Assembly (NCBI RefSeq): GCF_900163785.1
Contig: NZ_FUKN01000014.1
Coordinates: 310,001-374,000, forward strand
DNA from: Psychrobacter sp. JB385
Lineage (GTDB): Bacteria; Pseudomonadota; Gammaproteobacteria; Pseudomonadales; Moraxellaceae
DNA: 64,000 nucleotides
Reading direction: 5' to 3'
Under the pieces are notes generated by a model that worked only from the letters and a program-made list of their open reading frames with translations, was not told where the DNA came from and did no database searches. This document shows, one piece after another, positions 29,100 through 40,871 of this stretch. The number at the start of each line of letters is the position of its first letter. The first letter of the stretch is position 1. The translations under genes and the position numbers were made by a program.

Positions 29100-29129
29100 A
29101 CTATACCGAAACTGGGATAACGTTGTCAA
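29100..29129 (-). promoter_or_regulatory. Promoter for tRNA-Gln copy 1
   Basis: On the minus strand TTGACA (29124-29129) and TATAGT (29100-29105) are 18 bases apart, about 140 bases upstream of copy 1. It may also drive prs. Confidence 0.6.
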
Positions 29130-29200
29130 TGACATTAAGATAAGTGACTGTTTATAAGCCGCTTATAATAAATCCATCTCAAACGCTTTGTACTAAAAAA

Positions 29201-29276
29201 TGGCAGGGGTAGCTGGACTCGAACCAACGGATGTCAGGATCAAAACCTGATGCCTTACCAACTTGGCTATACCCCT
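29201..29276 (-). tRNA. tRNA-Gln (anticodon TTG), copy 2
   Basis: 76 bases, same sequence as copy 1, including the encoded CCA. Identity extends a few bases past the 3' end (an A5-6 run on the plus strand), consistent with a local duplication. Confidence 0.97.
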
Positions 29277-29289
29277 ATTGTGGCGACCT

Positions 29290-29317
29290 ATTATAAGTAA
29301 ATTTTCAGATTTTGCAA
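29290..29317 (-). promoter_or_regulatory. Promoter for tRNA-Gln copy 2
   Basis: On the minus strand TTGCAA (29312-29317) and TATAAT (29290-29295) are 16 bases apart, ending 14 bases before the mature tRNA. Confidence 0.85.
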
Positions 29318-29447
29318 GTGATTTGCGTTTTTTTCTAGGATTTATTCAAAATTCAGCTAGGCAAGGTGAGTTGTATCAGTATAAATGTATCAAATAAAAA
29401 GTTTCACCAAGCTTTTGAATCGCAATTTGATAGTGCAATATATATGT

Positions 29448-30026
29448 CTATATTTGAGGATTTACTACTCTACCACTCATAAATACCGCAGGCTCTGTTA
29501 GACACGCTGTATTTTCAGTATCTTCGATAACGATATCACCTTTTTGCAAAAAATAACTTCCTATACGGTCTTTAATTTTGCCACTCGTAAGAACTTCCTC
29601 ACCCAGTTTAACCTTGGTCCCCTTTAAAGAAATAGAGTTTTCATTCTCAAACAGAATGGCTCTATCTGGATAAAAAATAGGACTAAGATACTTATCATCG
29701 TTCTGAAAAAAGTATAAGCAGTTATCTTTTATAACGTATTTGCCTTTCAAAACAAAATTGATTTCGCGCATTGAAAGAGCCGGTGCGTAAGTAAATAGTT
29801 CAGCAGGTGAACTGGTTTTACGGTGCTGCTCAGAAGTAGATATATTCTGAGAGTTATCTTTTAATTCAATTCCTAGATGCGGTGGTAAAATTACATTATC
29901 AGACAAGCGCTTGGAATTAGGTTCATCATAAGATTTAGGTAGCGATGTACACCCAGTTAGACTCAATGACAAGCAAACAAAAACCGTACCTGTTATTGAG
30001 CGTTTTTTTAGATATAAAGCATTCAC
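29448..30026 (-). CDS. Putative lipoprotein of unknown family
   Basis: 192 residues if the GTG at 30026 is used, which has GGGGAG 8 bases upstream and lies directly after the ispE stop at 30028. A longer frame starts inside ispE. The N-terminus is a lipoprotein signal (KKR, hydrophobic core, LSLTGC). The mature part is mixed beta-rich text without a domain I recognise, for example MREINFVLKGKYVIKDNCLYF and GSYFLQKGDIVIED. It is more AT-rich than its neighbours. Spacing implies co-transcription with ispE. Confidence 0.65.
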   Translation of the reverse strand: MNALYLKKRSITGTVFVCLSLSLTGCTSLPKSYDEPNSKRLSDNVILPPHLGIELKDNSQNISTSEQHRKTSSPAELFTYAPALSMREINFVLKGKYVIKDNCLYFFQNDDKYLSPIFYPDRAILFENENSISLKGTKVKLGEEVLTSGKIKDRIGSYFLQKGDIVIEDTENTACLTEPAVFMSGRVVNPQI

Positions 30027-30027
30027 G

Positions 30028-30984
30028 TTATAAACTCCCCACCACATATCCTGCACAAGGCGCACCCTTAACCCACTTTACCAATAGCTTTTTATCAGTA
30101 GCAACACTGGTATCCAAAGGTAAAAATACTGCACTACCAGAGCCAGTCATGCGTGCTGTACCTAGTGCTTGTTGCTCTAACCCTTGCAAATAGTTCAAAG
30201 CCTCTTCAACAGCAGGAGCAAGGCTTGTCACTACTGGGGTAAAGACATTGTGATAAGGCGTATTCAAATTTTGAACATAATCATTGGATTGACTTTGAAT
30301 AATATCAATCGACAGGGGAGCGATGTCTCGTGACAGTTTAGGATGGGCAAATAGTTTGGCAGTATTGACATGTGCATCAGGCGTTAAGACTAAATACTGC
30401 TGGTCAGGCAGGTCAATGGCAGTCAATTCTTCACCAATACCCATGGCAATGGCATCTTGACCGAAGATAAAGATTGGCACGTCTGCGCCGACCTTTGCAC
30501 CAACTTTTATCAGCTCGTCACAAGTGAAATTCAGCTGCCAAAGCTCGTTGAGCACCAGCATAGTCGTTGCGGCGTTGGAGGAGCCACCGCCCAATCCTGC
30601 GCCCATTGGCAAATGCTTGTCTAAAACGACAGTGACTTGTGCCAACTGCTTAGGTAACGCATCTGACTGTATGGCAAAGGCGAGCAATGCACGCGCTGCT
30701 TTGAAGATTAAATTGTCTTCTATATCGGCAGTGATACTCTCAGCACCAGCCAATATTAATAGCTGATGACAGAGTGTGTTAGCATCTGATTCACTATTAG
30801 CCGTTTGCATCACAGCATCGTCAGCCACCGAAAAATGCAAACAATCGCCCCAATTGAGAAGACGAAAAACGGTTTGCAAATTATGATAGCCGTCAGCTCG
30901 CTTGCCCGTAATGTGCAAAAACAGATTGATTTTTGCAGGGGATAAGCGGCTGATAGTAGAGGCAGAAGTTAAGGGATTAATCAT
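30028..30984 (-). CDS. ispE: 4-diphosphocytidyl-2-C-methyl-D-erythritol kinase
   Basis: GHMP kinase of the MEP isoprenoid pathway. About 318 residues from the ATG at 30984; a TTG at 31008 is the longest start. SPAKINLFLHITGKRADGYH begins the fold near residue 15 and the ATP loop PMGAGLGGGSSNAA is at about 126-139. ARMTGSGSAVFLP near the end is the third GHMP motif. It follows lolB on the minus strand, the lolB-ispE order standard in gammaproteobacteria. Confidence 0.97.
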   Translation of the reverse strand: MINPLTSASTISRLSPAKINLFLHITGKRADGYHNLQTVFRLLNWGDCLHFSVADDAVMQTANSESDANTLCHQLLILAGAESITADIEDNLIFKAARALLAFAIQSDALPKQLAQVTVVLDKHLPMGAGLGGGSSNAATTMLVLNELWQLNFTCDELIKVGAKVGADVPIFIFGQDAIAMGIGEELTAIDLPDQQYLVLTPDAHVNTAKLFAHPKLSRDIAPLSIDIIQSQSNDYVQNLNTPYHNVFTPVVTSLAPAVEEALNYLQGLEQQALGTARMTGSGSAVFLPLDTSVATDKKLLVKWVKGAPCAGYVVGSL

Positions 30985-31045
30985 AAACAACGATCTTAAT
31001 AAACACAAAAAGCCAATTCATTAATACCAATTCGTTAATAATAGT

Positions 31046-31672
31046 TTAATGATTGATGGTCATCACAACTTTATTACCTTGTGACTGTACCGCACTGATT
31101 TTATTGGGCAGCTTGTCATCGCCTTTATACGTGAAGCTGGCACGCCATTCGCCATTGACCGAGCTGATTAAGCGATTTTGAGCATCAAGCTGTGGGGCGC
31201 TGTCTGACGGCGCTGGGCGACCAGATATCCAATAGGGTAGTTGTGAGATGGGCGCTTTCCAACCAGTGGCTTTTTGCAATAAAGTCTCAGGATCATCAGC
31301 AGTTAAGGTGCCTGTTTTTTCGCTGACTAGGGTGGCAGTTTGACCATTGTATTCGATGTTGGTTTTACCAATACCCAATGCGCCAATCAGCTCAATGGCA
31401 AAGCGATCATTTTCTTGTCCCCACGCATAAAACGCACTGCCGCCTTGGCTTCCTGTGGTGTCATTGGCCGGAGTAGTAACGCCGATTTTACCTGTGATGT
31501 TGAAGTTTTCAAGCTTCTTAGGCTGGTCTGCGTTTTGACCTTGCATCATGGTTGGTTGATTGGTCGCATTCGCAGTCTTTAACGACTGACAGCCAGAAGT
31601 AATCACCATTGCTGCCGTCAAGGCAGAGAACAAAGCTAACTTATTGGTTTTGTAAAAGGGACGTATTGACAT
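31046..31672 (-). CDS. lolB: Outer-membrane lipoprotein receptor LolB
   Basis: It accepts lipoproteins from LolA and inserts them in the outer membrane. 208 residues; the signal peptide ends at the lipobox ITSGC (C28). The mature part has FNITGKIGV near 58, AFYAWGQENDRFAIELIGALGIG-type strands, LLQKATGWKAPISQLPYWI near 133 and GEWRASFTY. GAGGAAG precedes the ATG. The ispE start is about 60 bases downstream. Confidence 0.93.
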   Translation of the reverse strand: MSIRPFYKTNKLALFSALTAAMVITSGCQSLKTANATNQPTMMQGQNADQPKKLENFNITGKIGVTTPANDTTGSQGGSAFYAWGQENDRFAIELIGALGIGKTNIEYNGQTATLVSEKTGTLTADDPETLLQKATGWKAPISQLPYWISGRPAPSDSAPQLDAQNRLISSVNGEWRASFTYKGDDKLPNKISAVQSQGNKVVMTINH

Positions 31673-31812
31673 AGTGCTTCCTCAAAAATGGACAAAGTGA
31701 CAAAAGATTAGCTTAATTCTTATTTGTTACTCAGTTATACGTGGTTGTTAGCTTCTTATAATAGCCTTGTAATCGTAAAGTCTGGACGCTTTATCTGGTA
31801 TACCATAGATGA

Positions 31813-33645
31813 TTAATACAGTTGTATACGGTCACTGATATTGCTTTGTCCAAACGAAAAGCGCTTCTGCAAATCTGCCAGCAATGTCTCGACTTTGTCA
31901 TTGTTGCCTAGGCCTTGATAAGCGCGTAATAACAAGGTGCCTGAGCGCAAGGTTGGGAACACATCATAAGGTGTTTGTAAGTAGTCGATGACCTGTTGAT
32001 AGTCTTCGTTGGCCAATGAATTACTGGCCAGCACATTGAGCGCTTGCAAGTGTAGATCATTGTCGTAACGCGGGTCATCATATCGAATTTGAATGATAGC
32101 CGTGGCTAACGCCAATCCTTGTTCAGAGCTGCGTTCGTTGGCGAGGAGGAGTTGGGCGTAACTTAGCTGATAAGACAAGTTGCTCGGGTCTAATGCCTGC
32201 AAGTGGTTGAGCAATGTACGTTTGACGATATAGTCGTTTTTGTCATCAAGCAGCTGGGCACGGGCAAATAGCAATGCTTCGTTATCAGGGTATTTACGAG
32301 CGGCGCGTGTCAAGAGGCGAAGCGCTTCTTCAGGCTCATTTTGCTGCCATAAAATATCGGCTTGTAGCACGTAGGTGTCAGGCGCGAAGACACTAAAGTC
32401 TTTACGCAGTTTTTCTAGTGTGGCGATCGCCGCATCGGTATCGTCATTTAACAGCTCAAACGCCACGACTTTTCTACGTGCTTCTAGTACCAAATCCTCT
32501 TGCATGACACTATTGAAATAACGTTTTGCTTGCTCAACGTTTTGCTGACGCTCAGCACTGATACCCAGATAATAATAGGCACGATCCAGATAAGCTGGCG
32601 TTTTGGCAAGCGTGTTCAATAGTTGATCGGCGCTGTCGTATTTTTCAATATCCAAACTGACCAACGCTGCCAATAAAGTGATTTCTTCGTCATCTCTGAA
32701 CTGACTGTGAGCTTTAAGCAAAAGTTGCCATGCTTCCTGACTTTGTTTGATGTCCAGCAAGTAGCGAATCTCATATAAGTACAAGCTTTTACTATCAGAA
32801 TTACGCATACGTGCTTGATTAAGGTAGTTAACCACCGTCTCTGAGGTGACGATTTTGCGCAATATGTCGGCTTTTAAAGTAATAAAAGGTACGTAGTCAG
32901 GCTGACGTTCCAAAGCGCGATTGATATGTACGATGGCAATCTCAGGCTCATTGAACTGATAGAGTAGGCCAGCTTTTAAAACAGACAATGACGCGTTTTG
33001 TTCGCTATCTAGTGGTTGTAGCGCGGCGAGCAATTCACGTTTGTCTTCATCATTGTTTGGATAGATGCCAATCAGAATTTCGCTCAAATCCGCGCGAGGG
33101 TCATAACGTAAAATACGGTTGAGTGTCTCACCAGCCAGCAGATAGTCATGCGCTCGAAGTGCGAGATGCGCGACATAGAACCATGCAGGCACATGGTCAG
33201 GATTCTGATCTTGCCATGCTTTGGCAAACTGCAACGAGTCCTCAACCCTTTCACTGCGTAAAGACAGACTCAGCGCTCTCTCAAACACCGCAGTCGCATC
33301 GTCTTTGAAGGATTGCTGTTTATAGATAGCGAGGGCTCGTCGTTTGTCATCACGATCTGCGGCAAATTCGGCATCCAATAGCGCATATAAGCTTGGCTCT
33401 TGCATCTCAGGTTGCCAAATACTCGTCGGTGCTAAGCCATTGATATTGTCAACGGTTTCTACAGGCTGTGTTTGGTCATCGCTGGGTGCGTTTATAGACG
33501 TTTTAGAATCAACAAATGGTGTGGATATCTCGGGCAAATTCGCCTCTTGTCCCAAGTCTGCATGACTGGCATGTGCTGGTGTCATCAGGCACAGACAAGC
33601 GGCCAAAGACAACGTCAGCTTGTAACGTCGATATAGGCTATCCAT
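31813..33645 (-). CDS. Secreted tetratricopeptide repeat protein
   Basis: 610 residues from the ATG at 33645; the frame is open to 33738. A signal peptide ends near PAHASHA. The rest is a long series of TPR helices, with readable motifs such as WFYVAHLALRAHDYLLAGETL, AYYYLGISAERQQNVEQAKRYF-like and LLFARAQLLDDKNDY. It holds the position of the hemA-adjacent TPR gene (PA4667-like) between hemA and lolB in Pseudomonas. It is probably a periplasmic or outer-membrane-attached scaffold; partner unknown. Confidence 0.87.
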   Translation of the reverse strand: MDSLYRRYKLTLSLAACLCLMTPAHASHADLGQEANLPEISTPFVDSKTSINAPSDDQTQPVETVDNINGLAPTSIWQPEMQEPSLYALLDAEFAADRDDKRRALAIYKQQSFKDDATAVFERALSLSLRSERVEDSLQFAKAWQDQNPDHVPAWFYVAHLALRAHDYLLAGETLNRILRYDPRADLSEILIGIYPNNDEDKRELLAALQPLDSEQNASLSVLKAGLLYQFNEPEIAIVHINRALERQPDYVPFITLKADILRKIVTSETVVNYLNQARMRNSDSKSLYLYEIRYLLDIKQSQEAWQLLLKAHSQFRDDEEITLLAALVSLDIEKYDSADQLLNTLAKTPAYLDRAYYYLGISAERQQNVEQAKRYFNSVMQEDLVLEARRKVVAFELLNDDTDAAIATLEKLRKDFSVFAPDTYVLQADILWQQNEPEEALRLLTRAARKYPDNEALLFARAQLLDDKNDYIVKRTLLNHLQALDPSNLSYQLSYAQLLLANERSSEQGLALATAIIQIRYDDPRYDNDLHLQALNVLASNSLANEDYQQVIDYLQTPYDVFPTLRSGTLLLRAYQGLGNNDKVETLLADLQKRFSFGQSNISDRIQLY

Positions 33646-34271
33646 AATGACACGCCGCAAAGCACGGAGGCTAAACGATTTGCCATTGATAAGTAATAAT
33701 TGATACTGTGATTGAAACACTGACCCAAAAAAAATCATAGATAGCCATATTCGCCCATTGCTTATCCATTGTGATAAAGCAATTTTATTTAATCATGTCA
33801 ACCAAGTCTTGGTAGTGAGTACTCATTACAAGCATTATACGAGGAGAACAAGACGATAAACAATAGTGTCCATGTTACTTGATAGTGGCAGCAATCTTGC
33901 TACCAAGCGCATTTTTATTCTGTGTGATCTGCTTTGACCAAAATTCGTCGCATATTTAGCTGTCGAAAACTACTTTAAAACGATAGCAAGTTATCAGATA
34001 TTAAGCGATCCATTTATGCTTATATCTATAATCGCACCTCAAAACGTGACCATTGGTTTTATCAATCATTAGGGTAGTTGATTTGTAATATCTGCGCCCA
34101 GATACAGGCAAATACGCCTCATAGAGGGGTGAGTATTAATTAAAGCCAGCAATAATGATATAATAAGCGATTTTTAGGTTCTTTCTCTCAGTACTGTTCA
34201 TCAGGATTGCCTTTTGGTAAAAAAAGACAGCGTGATAGGCAGGCGAGCATCATATTTATGGTCTATTGATA
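33646..34271. other. Divergent intergenic region, TPR gene/hemA
   Basis: About 625 bases with no gene. It holds the hemA promoter listed separately. AT-rich with short repeats of TATCA-type text; nothing else recognised. Confidence 0.4.
34136..34164 (+). promoter_or_regulatory. Probable hemA promoter
   Basis: TTAATT at 34136-34141 and a perfect TATAAT at 34159-34164, spacing 17, about 100 bases upstream of the start codon. Confidence 0.6.
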
Positions 34272-35627
34272 ATGAGATTAGTGGTCATTGGGGTCAATCA
34301 CAAAACTGCACCAGTTGCTCTGCGCGAGCGTTTGGCGCTTGTGGGTGACGACGTGAATGTTGCTCTCAAACAATTAGAGACTTTCACTGATGGTAGCGTG
34401 ATTGTATCTACCTGCAATCGCACTGAGATTTATGCCCTTGTCCCTGTCATGCCAGAAGCTGTGGCAAAATCTGAGACGCAAGAAGCCGCTGTAAGTGGTA
34501 GCAGCCACGTTTCTGCTGCTGTCATCAGTGCCCACATTGTCAAAATTAAAACTTGGTTGGCTGAGTTTAAGCAATTATCACTCATTGATATCGATCCATA
34601 TCTTTATGTCCATCGTGATACGCACGCATTGACCCATTGGCTAAGAGTCGCGGCGGGACTTGACTCTATGATATTGGGTGAGCCGCAGATACTCGGTCAA
34701 ATCAAACGCTCAGTACATCTTGCGCAAGAGCAAAAAGTACTGAGCAATCAGCTTGGCTGGATCGTCGATCAAGTGTTTGCTGCTGCTAAACGTGTGCGTA
34801 ATGAAACCAAAGTTGGCGCGCAAGCCGTGTCTCTCAGTTTTGCGGCGGCCAAGCTGGTAACACAAATATTTGATGACTTGCCCAGTCGCACGCTATTGAT
34901 TGTAGCTGCAGGCGAGATGAATCGTTTGGTAGCCACGCATATCGCTGGGCTGGGGGTTGGGCGCGTGATAATCTGCAACCGTAATCCTGAGCGAGCAGAA
35001 GCACTAGCCGCTGAGCTGCGTCATCCTAACCGCCGTGTGGACGTCAGAACCCTACAAGAATTGCCTGATGTATTGGCAGAAGCAGATATTGTCAGTAGCT
35101 GTAGCGGCAGTATGGACTTGTTGATTGATAAAACCATGACCGTACAAGCGCTTAAGCGCCGTCGTTATCAGCCCATGCTCATGATTGATTTGGCTGTGCC
35201 ACGTGATATTGACTCCTCGATCAGCCGTATAGATGATATCTATCTATATTCTGTTGATGACTTACAGCATGTCATTGCTGGCAATATTGAGCAGCGTCGC
35301 CAAGCAGCCGTCGATGCTGAACTGCTGGTGAGTCAATTGGTCGTTGAGGTGGATCGTCGCTTTCAGGTACGACAAGTGGGTAAAGACATTCAGCAGTATC
35401 GTGCGCATACTCAAGAGAAGGTCGATAAGCTGCTACACGCTTCTATTGCCAAGTTGCAGCAAGATGACGCCAGTCCTGAAGAGATTCTCATCGAGCTGTC
35501 ACGTCGTCTCACTCAGTCGCTGACCCATTCGCCATCCAAGCTGATGCGTAAGGCAGCCCGCGAAGGGGACAGTGAGCTGCTTAATTTTGTCGTATCAGGA
35601 TTAACAGATACTCATCGTGGTCGCTGA
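34272..35627 (+). CDS. hemA: Glutamyl-tRNA reductase
   Basis: First enzyme of the C5 haem pathway, reducing glutamyl-tRNA to glutamate-1-semialdehyde for HemL. 451 residues from the ATG at 34272; a TTG at 34266 adds two. The catalytic cysteine is in STCNRTE (C48), GLDSMILGEPQILGQ is near 138, the NADPH domain has VAAGEMNRL near 220, and the C-terminal dimerisation helices end the protein. A 30-residue insert rich in Ala, Ser and Val follows the catalytic motif (about 58-88), absent from E. coli HemA. Confidence 0.97.
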   Translation: MRLVVIGVNHKTAPVALRERLALVGDDVNVALKQLETFTDGSVIVSTCNRTEIYALVPVMPEAVAKSETQEAAVSGSSHVSAAVISAHIVKIKTWLAEFKQLSLIDIDPYLYVHRDTHALTHWLRVAAGLDSMILGEPQILGQIKRSVHLAQEQKVLSNQLGWIVDQVFAAAKRVRNETKVGAQAVSLSFAAAKLVTQIFDDLPSRTLLIVAAGEMNRLVATHIAGLGVGRVIICNRNPERAEALAAELRHPNRRVDVRTLQELPDVLAEADIVSSCSGSMDLLIDKTMTVQALKRRRYQPMLMIDLAVPRDIDSSISRIDDIYLYSVDDLQHVIAGNIEQRRQAAVDAELLVSQLVVEVDRRFQVRQVGKDIQQYRAHTQEKVDKLLHASIAKLQQDDASPEEILIELSRRLTQSLTHSPSKLMRKAAREGDSELLNFVVSGLTDTHRGR

Positions 35628-36082
35628 TTTATATCTCATCATGTATTGCTCAAAATTATCGCTCATTTCTCGCTATAGAATTAGTGATGTTTTTTTCTGC
35701 CTTTACTATCAGTAAACCATTCCGCTCACTCAAGCCTCTTCAATATCTTTTGCATTAACATCGGCAAGCTTAACGCTATTGATCCTTTTTTTCTGTATCC
35801 ATCATAAAATTGATGCTTTTATTTGGTATGCTCTTATTAACCATCGAAAAAACTCATGAGTACAAGACACCTTTAGCAATGACAGTAACGCTAAGATATA
35901 GTGCTATATTGTCATCTCTGCTTTGCGTTTTACATGATTGATGTTGGCAGCACTGTATTTGTTTTATATGAAACATAGTGCCAGCTGACTTATCCAAGTA
36001 GTCGGTATAACCGTACCAGAGTTTTGTGGCAGCCAATTTTAGAGAAATATTCAATGATCTAACTATAAATAAGGAGCGTCCT
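35628..36082. other. Intergenic region hemA/aminotransferase
   Basis: 455 bases, AT-rich, no RNA or gene recognised and no strong terminator for hemA. A 66-codon minus-strand frame at 35854-36054 looks random. Confidence 0.35.
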
Positions 36083-37219
36083 ATGACGGCATTACGTCAA
36101 GATATTGACCCAAACGGCTTATTAGAGTATTCAGTAGTCTATACTGACCGTGCTTTGAACCACATGTCGCAAGTCTTTCAGCAAGTAATGACTGATTTAT
36201 CAAGCGAGCTAAAATCAGTATATAACGCTGACGCCGTTGTGATTGTGCCAGGTTCTGGTACTTATGGTATGGAAGCAGTGGCGCGTCAGTTGGCAAACGA
36301 TGAAGATTGCCTCATTATCCGTAATGGCTGGTTCAGTTATCGCTGGACGCAAATCTTAGAAAAAGGCAAAATCGCCAAGTCATCTACGGTGTTAACCGCA
36401 GAGCGCGCAGACGACAGCGAGTCACCAAGACCATTTGCACCAGTGGATATCGACACAGCAGTCGCTAAAATTAAAGCGGAAAAACCCGCGATGGTTTTTG
36501 CGCCACATGTTGAGACGTCGTCAGGCATGATTTTGTCAACAGACTATATCAAAGCATTGAGCGCTGCGGTTCATAGTGTGGGCGGTTTATTGGTTATTGA
36601 CTGTATTGCGTCGGGCTGTGTTTGGTTGGATATGAAAGCGCTGGGTATAGATGTTCTCATCAGCGCACCGCAAAAAGGCTGGAGCAGTACCCCTTGTGCG
36701 GGTCTTGTGATGCTCAGTGACGCCGCGGTTAAAAAGGTAGACAGTACAGAATCAGATAGCTTTAGCTTAGATTTGAAGCAATGGCTGACTATCATGCGCG
36801 CTTATGAGAATGGCGGTCATGCTTATCACGCCACCATGCCCACCGATGGCTTACGCCAATTCCGTGACACGCTATTAGAAGCCAAAGAGATCGGTTTTGA
36901 GACATTATGCGATGCGCAATGGGAGCTGGGTACACGTATCCGCAAGGTATTGGCAGACAAAGGCATAGAAAGCGTCGCGGCTGAAGGCTTTGAAGCGCCA
37001 GGTGTGGTCGTCGCTTATACTGATCGCGATGATATGCATAAAGGTAGTGCTTTTGCTGAAGCAGGCGTGCAGATTGCTGCTGGTGTCCCTCTCAAAGTTG
37101 GCGAGCCTGATAACTTTAAAACGTTCCGCTTGGGTCTGTTTGGTTTGGATAAATTGACCGACATTGACGGTGCGGTGACACGCTTTGAATCAGCGCTAGA
37201 AGAGGTGCTGGCTCACTAA
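36083..37219 (+). CDS. Class V aminotransferase, alanine-glyoxylate type
   Basis: 378 residues from the ATG at 36083 with AAGGAG 6 bases upstream. It is a fold-type I PLP enzyme with GSGTYGMEAVARQL near 54, HVETSSGM near 140, the DCIASGC strand near 170 and the cofactor lysine in SAPQKGWSS (K198). Relatives include serine-glyoxylate and alanine-glyoxylate aminotransferases and purine-catabolism enzymes; the exact donor and acceptor cannot be told. A terminator separates it from the YeeE/YedE pair, so the pairing may be accidental. Confidence 0.87.
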   Translation: MTALRQDIDPNGLLEYSVVYTDRALNHMSQVFQQVMTDLSSELKSVYNADAVVIVPGSGTYGMEAVARQLANDEDCLIIRNGWFSYRWTQILEKGKIAKSSTVLTAERADDSESPRPFAPVDIDTAVAKIKAEKPAMVFAPHVETSSGMILSTDYIKALSAAVHSVGGLLVIDCIASGCVWLDMKALGIDVLISAPQKGWSSTPCAGLVMLSDAAVKKVDSTESDSFSLDLKQWLTIMRAYENGGHAYHATMPTDGLRQFRDTLLEAKEIGFETLCDAQWELGTRIRKVLADKGIESVAAEGFEAPGVVVAYTDRDDMHKGSAFAEAGVQIAAGVPLKVGEPDNFKTFRLGLFGLDKLTDIDGAVTRFESALEEVLAH

Positions 37220-37296
37220 TTTGATTCGTTTACATTTATAGTAAATATCAATGATAGTAAGTATCAGAATACAAGAGTAGTAAACGTTTGGCTAAA

Positions 37297-37337
37297 ATAC
37301 TGAACGCTAGTGTCATGCTAGGTTCAGTATTTTTTTA
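37297..37337 (+). terminator. Terminator after the aminotransferase gene
   Basis: ATACTGAAC pairs with GTTCAGTAT, with a further CTAG/CTAG pair inside, then T7. Confidence 0.8.
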
Positions 37338-37449
37338 CTTTTTTATTATATTTAATAATATAATGTATTTTTATAAATTAAATGCTATATTTGCTTTTGC
37401 CATCAGCGGGTTGAGATAGCTATATCGATATAACTGTATTGAGAGAACC

Positions 37450-37890
37450 ATGATGAACATACAAATAGACTGGCAAGTATTTACGCCCATCTCCTTAATA
37501 GGTGGGCTGTTGCTGGGAGCCGCGACCGTCATCCTGCTATTGGGTATTGGGCGAATTGCGGGTATCAGTGGCATTTTTTCAAGCTTGCTTAAGCCCAAGC
37601 GGGTAGAGGCATGGCAAGTGTTATTTATAGTGGGGCTGGTTGTGTCGCCCCTCCTATATGGATTGGTCAGGCCATTACCTGCTATAGAAATGAGTACGTC
37701 TTTGCCATTGTTGATTGGTGCAGGATTGTTGGTTGGTTTTGGGACTCGATTGGGCTCAGGGTGTACCAGTGGACATGGCATCTGTGGGAATGCGCGCCTG
37801 TCCCCACGCTCGATGGTGGCAACGGTGACCTTTATGTTGTTTGGTATGGTGACAGTTTATGTTGGGCGGCATCTTTTGGGGCTGATCTAA
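37450..37890 (+). CDS. YeeE/YedE family transporter, first half
   Basis: 146 residues with about four membrane segments. The family signature GSGCTSGHGICGNARLSPRS lies near 101-120. YeeE/YedE proteins move thiosulfate or other sulfur species across the inner membrane through paired cysteines; full-length members have two such halves fused. Here the halves are separate genes, as in PmpA/PmpB-type pairs. The start is the ATG at 37450 or 37453. Confidence 0.88.
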   Translation: MMNIQIDWQVFTPISLIGGLLLGAATVILLLGIGRIAGISGIFSSLLKPKRVEAWQVLFIVGLVVSPLLYGLVRPLPAIEMSTSLPLLIGAGLLVGFGTRLGSGCTSGHGICGNARLSPRSMVATVTFMLFGMVTVYVGRHLLGLI

Positions 37891-37941
37891 ACGATTGAGA
37901 TGGCTGACTACGACCTACATAAAAAAATAGAGAGACAGACA

Positions 37942-38361
37942 ATGCTAAAAAATATGATTGGACTACTAGCGGGGCTACTATTCGGCTTAGGACTACTGAT
38001 ATCTGGAATGACAGACCCTATCAAAGTACAAGGATTTTTAGATGTTTTTGGTGCATGGGATATTTCTCTGGCACTGGTAATGGGTGGTGGTCTGATCGTG
38101 GCCATCATTGGGGTACAAATTGCCAAACGTCAACCAATCAGCTGGATCGGTAGCTCAATCGAGATGCCCACCAAAACCGTTATTAATAAAAAATTGCTTA
38201 TCGGCGCGATGCTATTTGGCATTGGCTGGGGGTTGGTCGGTATCTGTCCAGGACCGGGTATTGTGCTACTAGGAGCTGGACAATGGCAGGCCTATGTATT
38301 TATTCCTGCGATGATCATAGGCATGCTGATATATCAGTGGCTTGAGCCTAAACTTGGGTGA
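37942..38361 (+). CDS. YeeE/YedE family transporter, second half (DUF6691)
   Basis: About 139 residues from the ATG at 37942, with AGAGAG upstream; the frame is open to 37900. Four hydrophobic segments, an early GLLFGLGLLISGMTDPIKV and the signature FGIGWGLVGICPGPGIV near 90-106 with a conserved cysteine. It lies 51 bases after the first half and probably forms one channel with it. No rhodanese, beta-lactamase-like persulfide dioxygenase or ArsR-type regulator is adjacent, unlike many such loci. Confidence 0.87.
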   Translation: MLKNMIGLLAGLLFGLGLLISGMTDPIKVQGFLDVFGAWDISLALVMGGGLIVAIIGVQIAKRQPISWIGSSIEMPTKTVINKKLLIGAMLFGIGWGLVGICPGPGIVLLGAGQWQAYVFIPAMIIGMLIYQWLEPKLG

Positions 38362-38520
38362 GGACAGTTTTAATAAGATATCATGGATACGCAATTTAAA
38401 ATAAATCGAGCTGATGTGGCGCGCTCTTATGATCAATACAATGAGTAGGTTTTTTGGTTAAAACAGCGTGACCAATATAGTGCTCACTCATCAGTCGTTT
38501 GTCTGCATAGCTGATAATAA

Positions 38521-40734
<2,214 letters not shown>

Positions 40735-40752
40735 TAGCTTTGCAGTTTGAAT

Positions 40753-40789
40753 AAAAAAGCGGCAAGATGAATTATCTTGCCGCTTTTTT
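40753..40789. terminator. Bidirectional terminator between fadH and the LprI-like gene
   Basis: Perfect 16-base stem AAAAAAGCGGCAAGAT with its complement, five-base loop. It ends fadH and, in the other direction, the toxin-cassette genes. Confidence 0.95.
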
Positions 40790-40871
40790 GGTTTAATGAA
40801 TCTAGTTTTTTTAGATTAAAGCTTCAGTTCAGCTTAGGATGATTTTGAGAGAGTTGAGGGATGCAGCGCAC

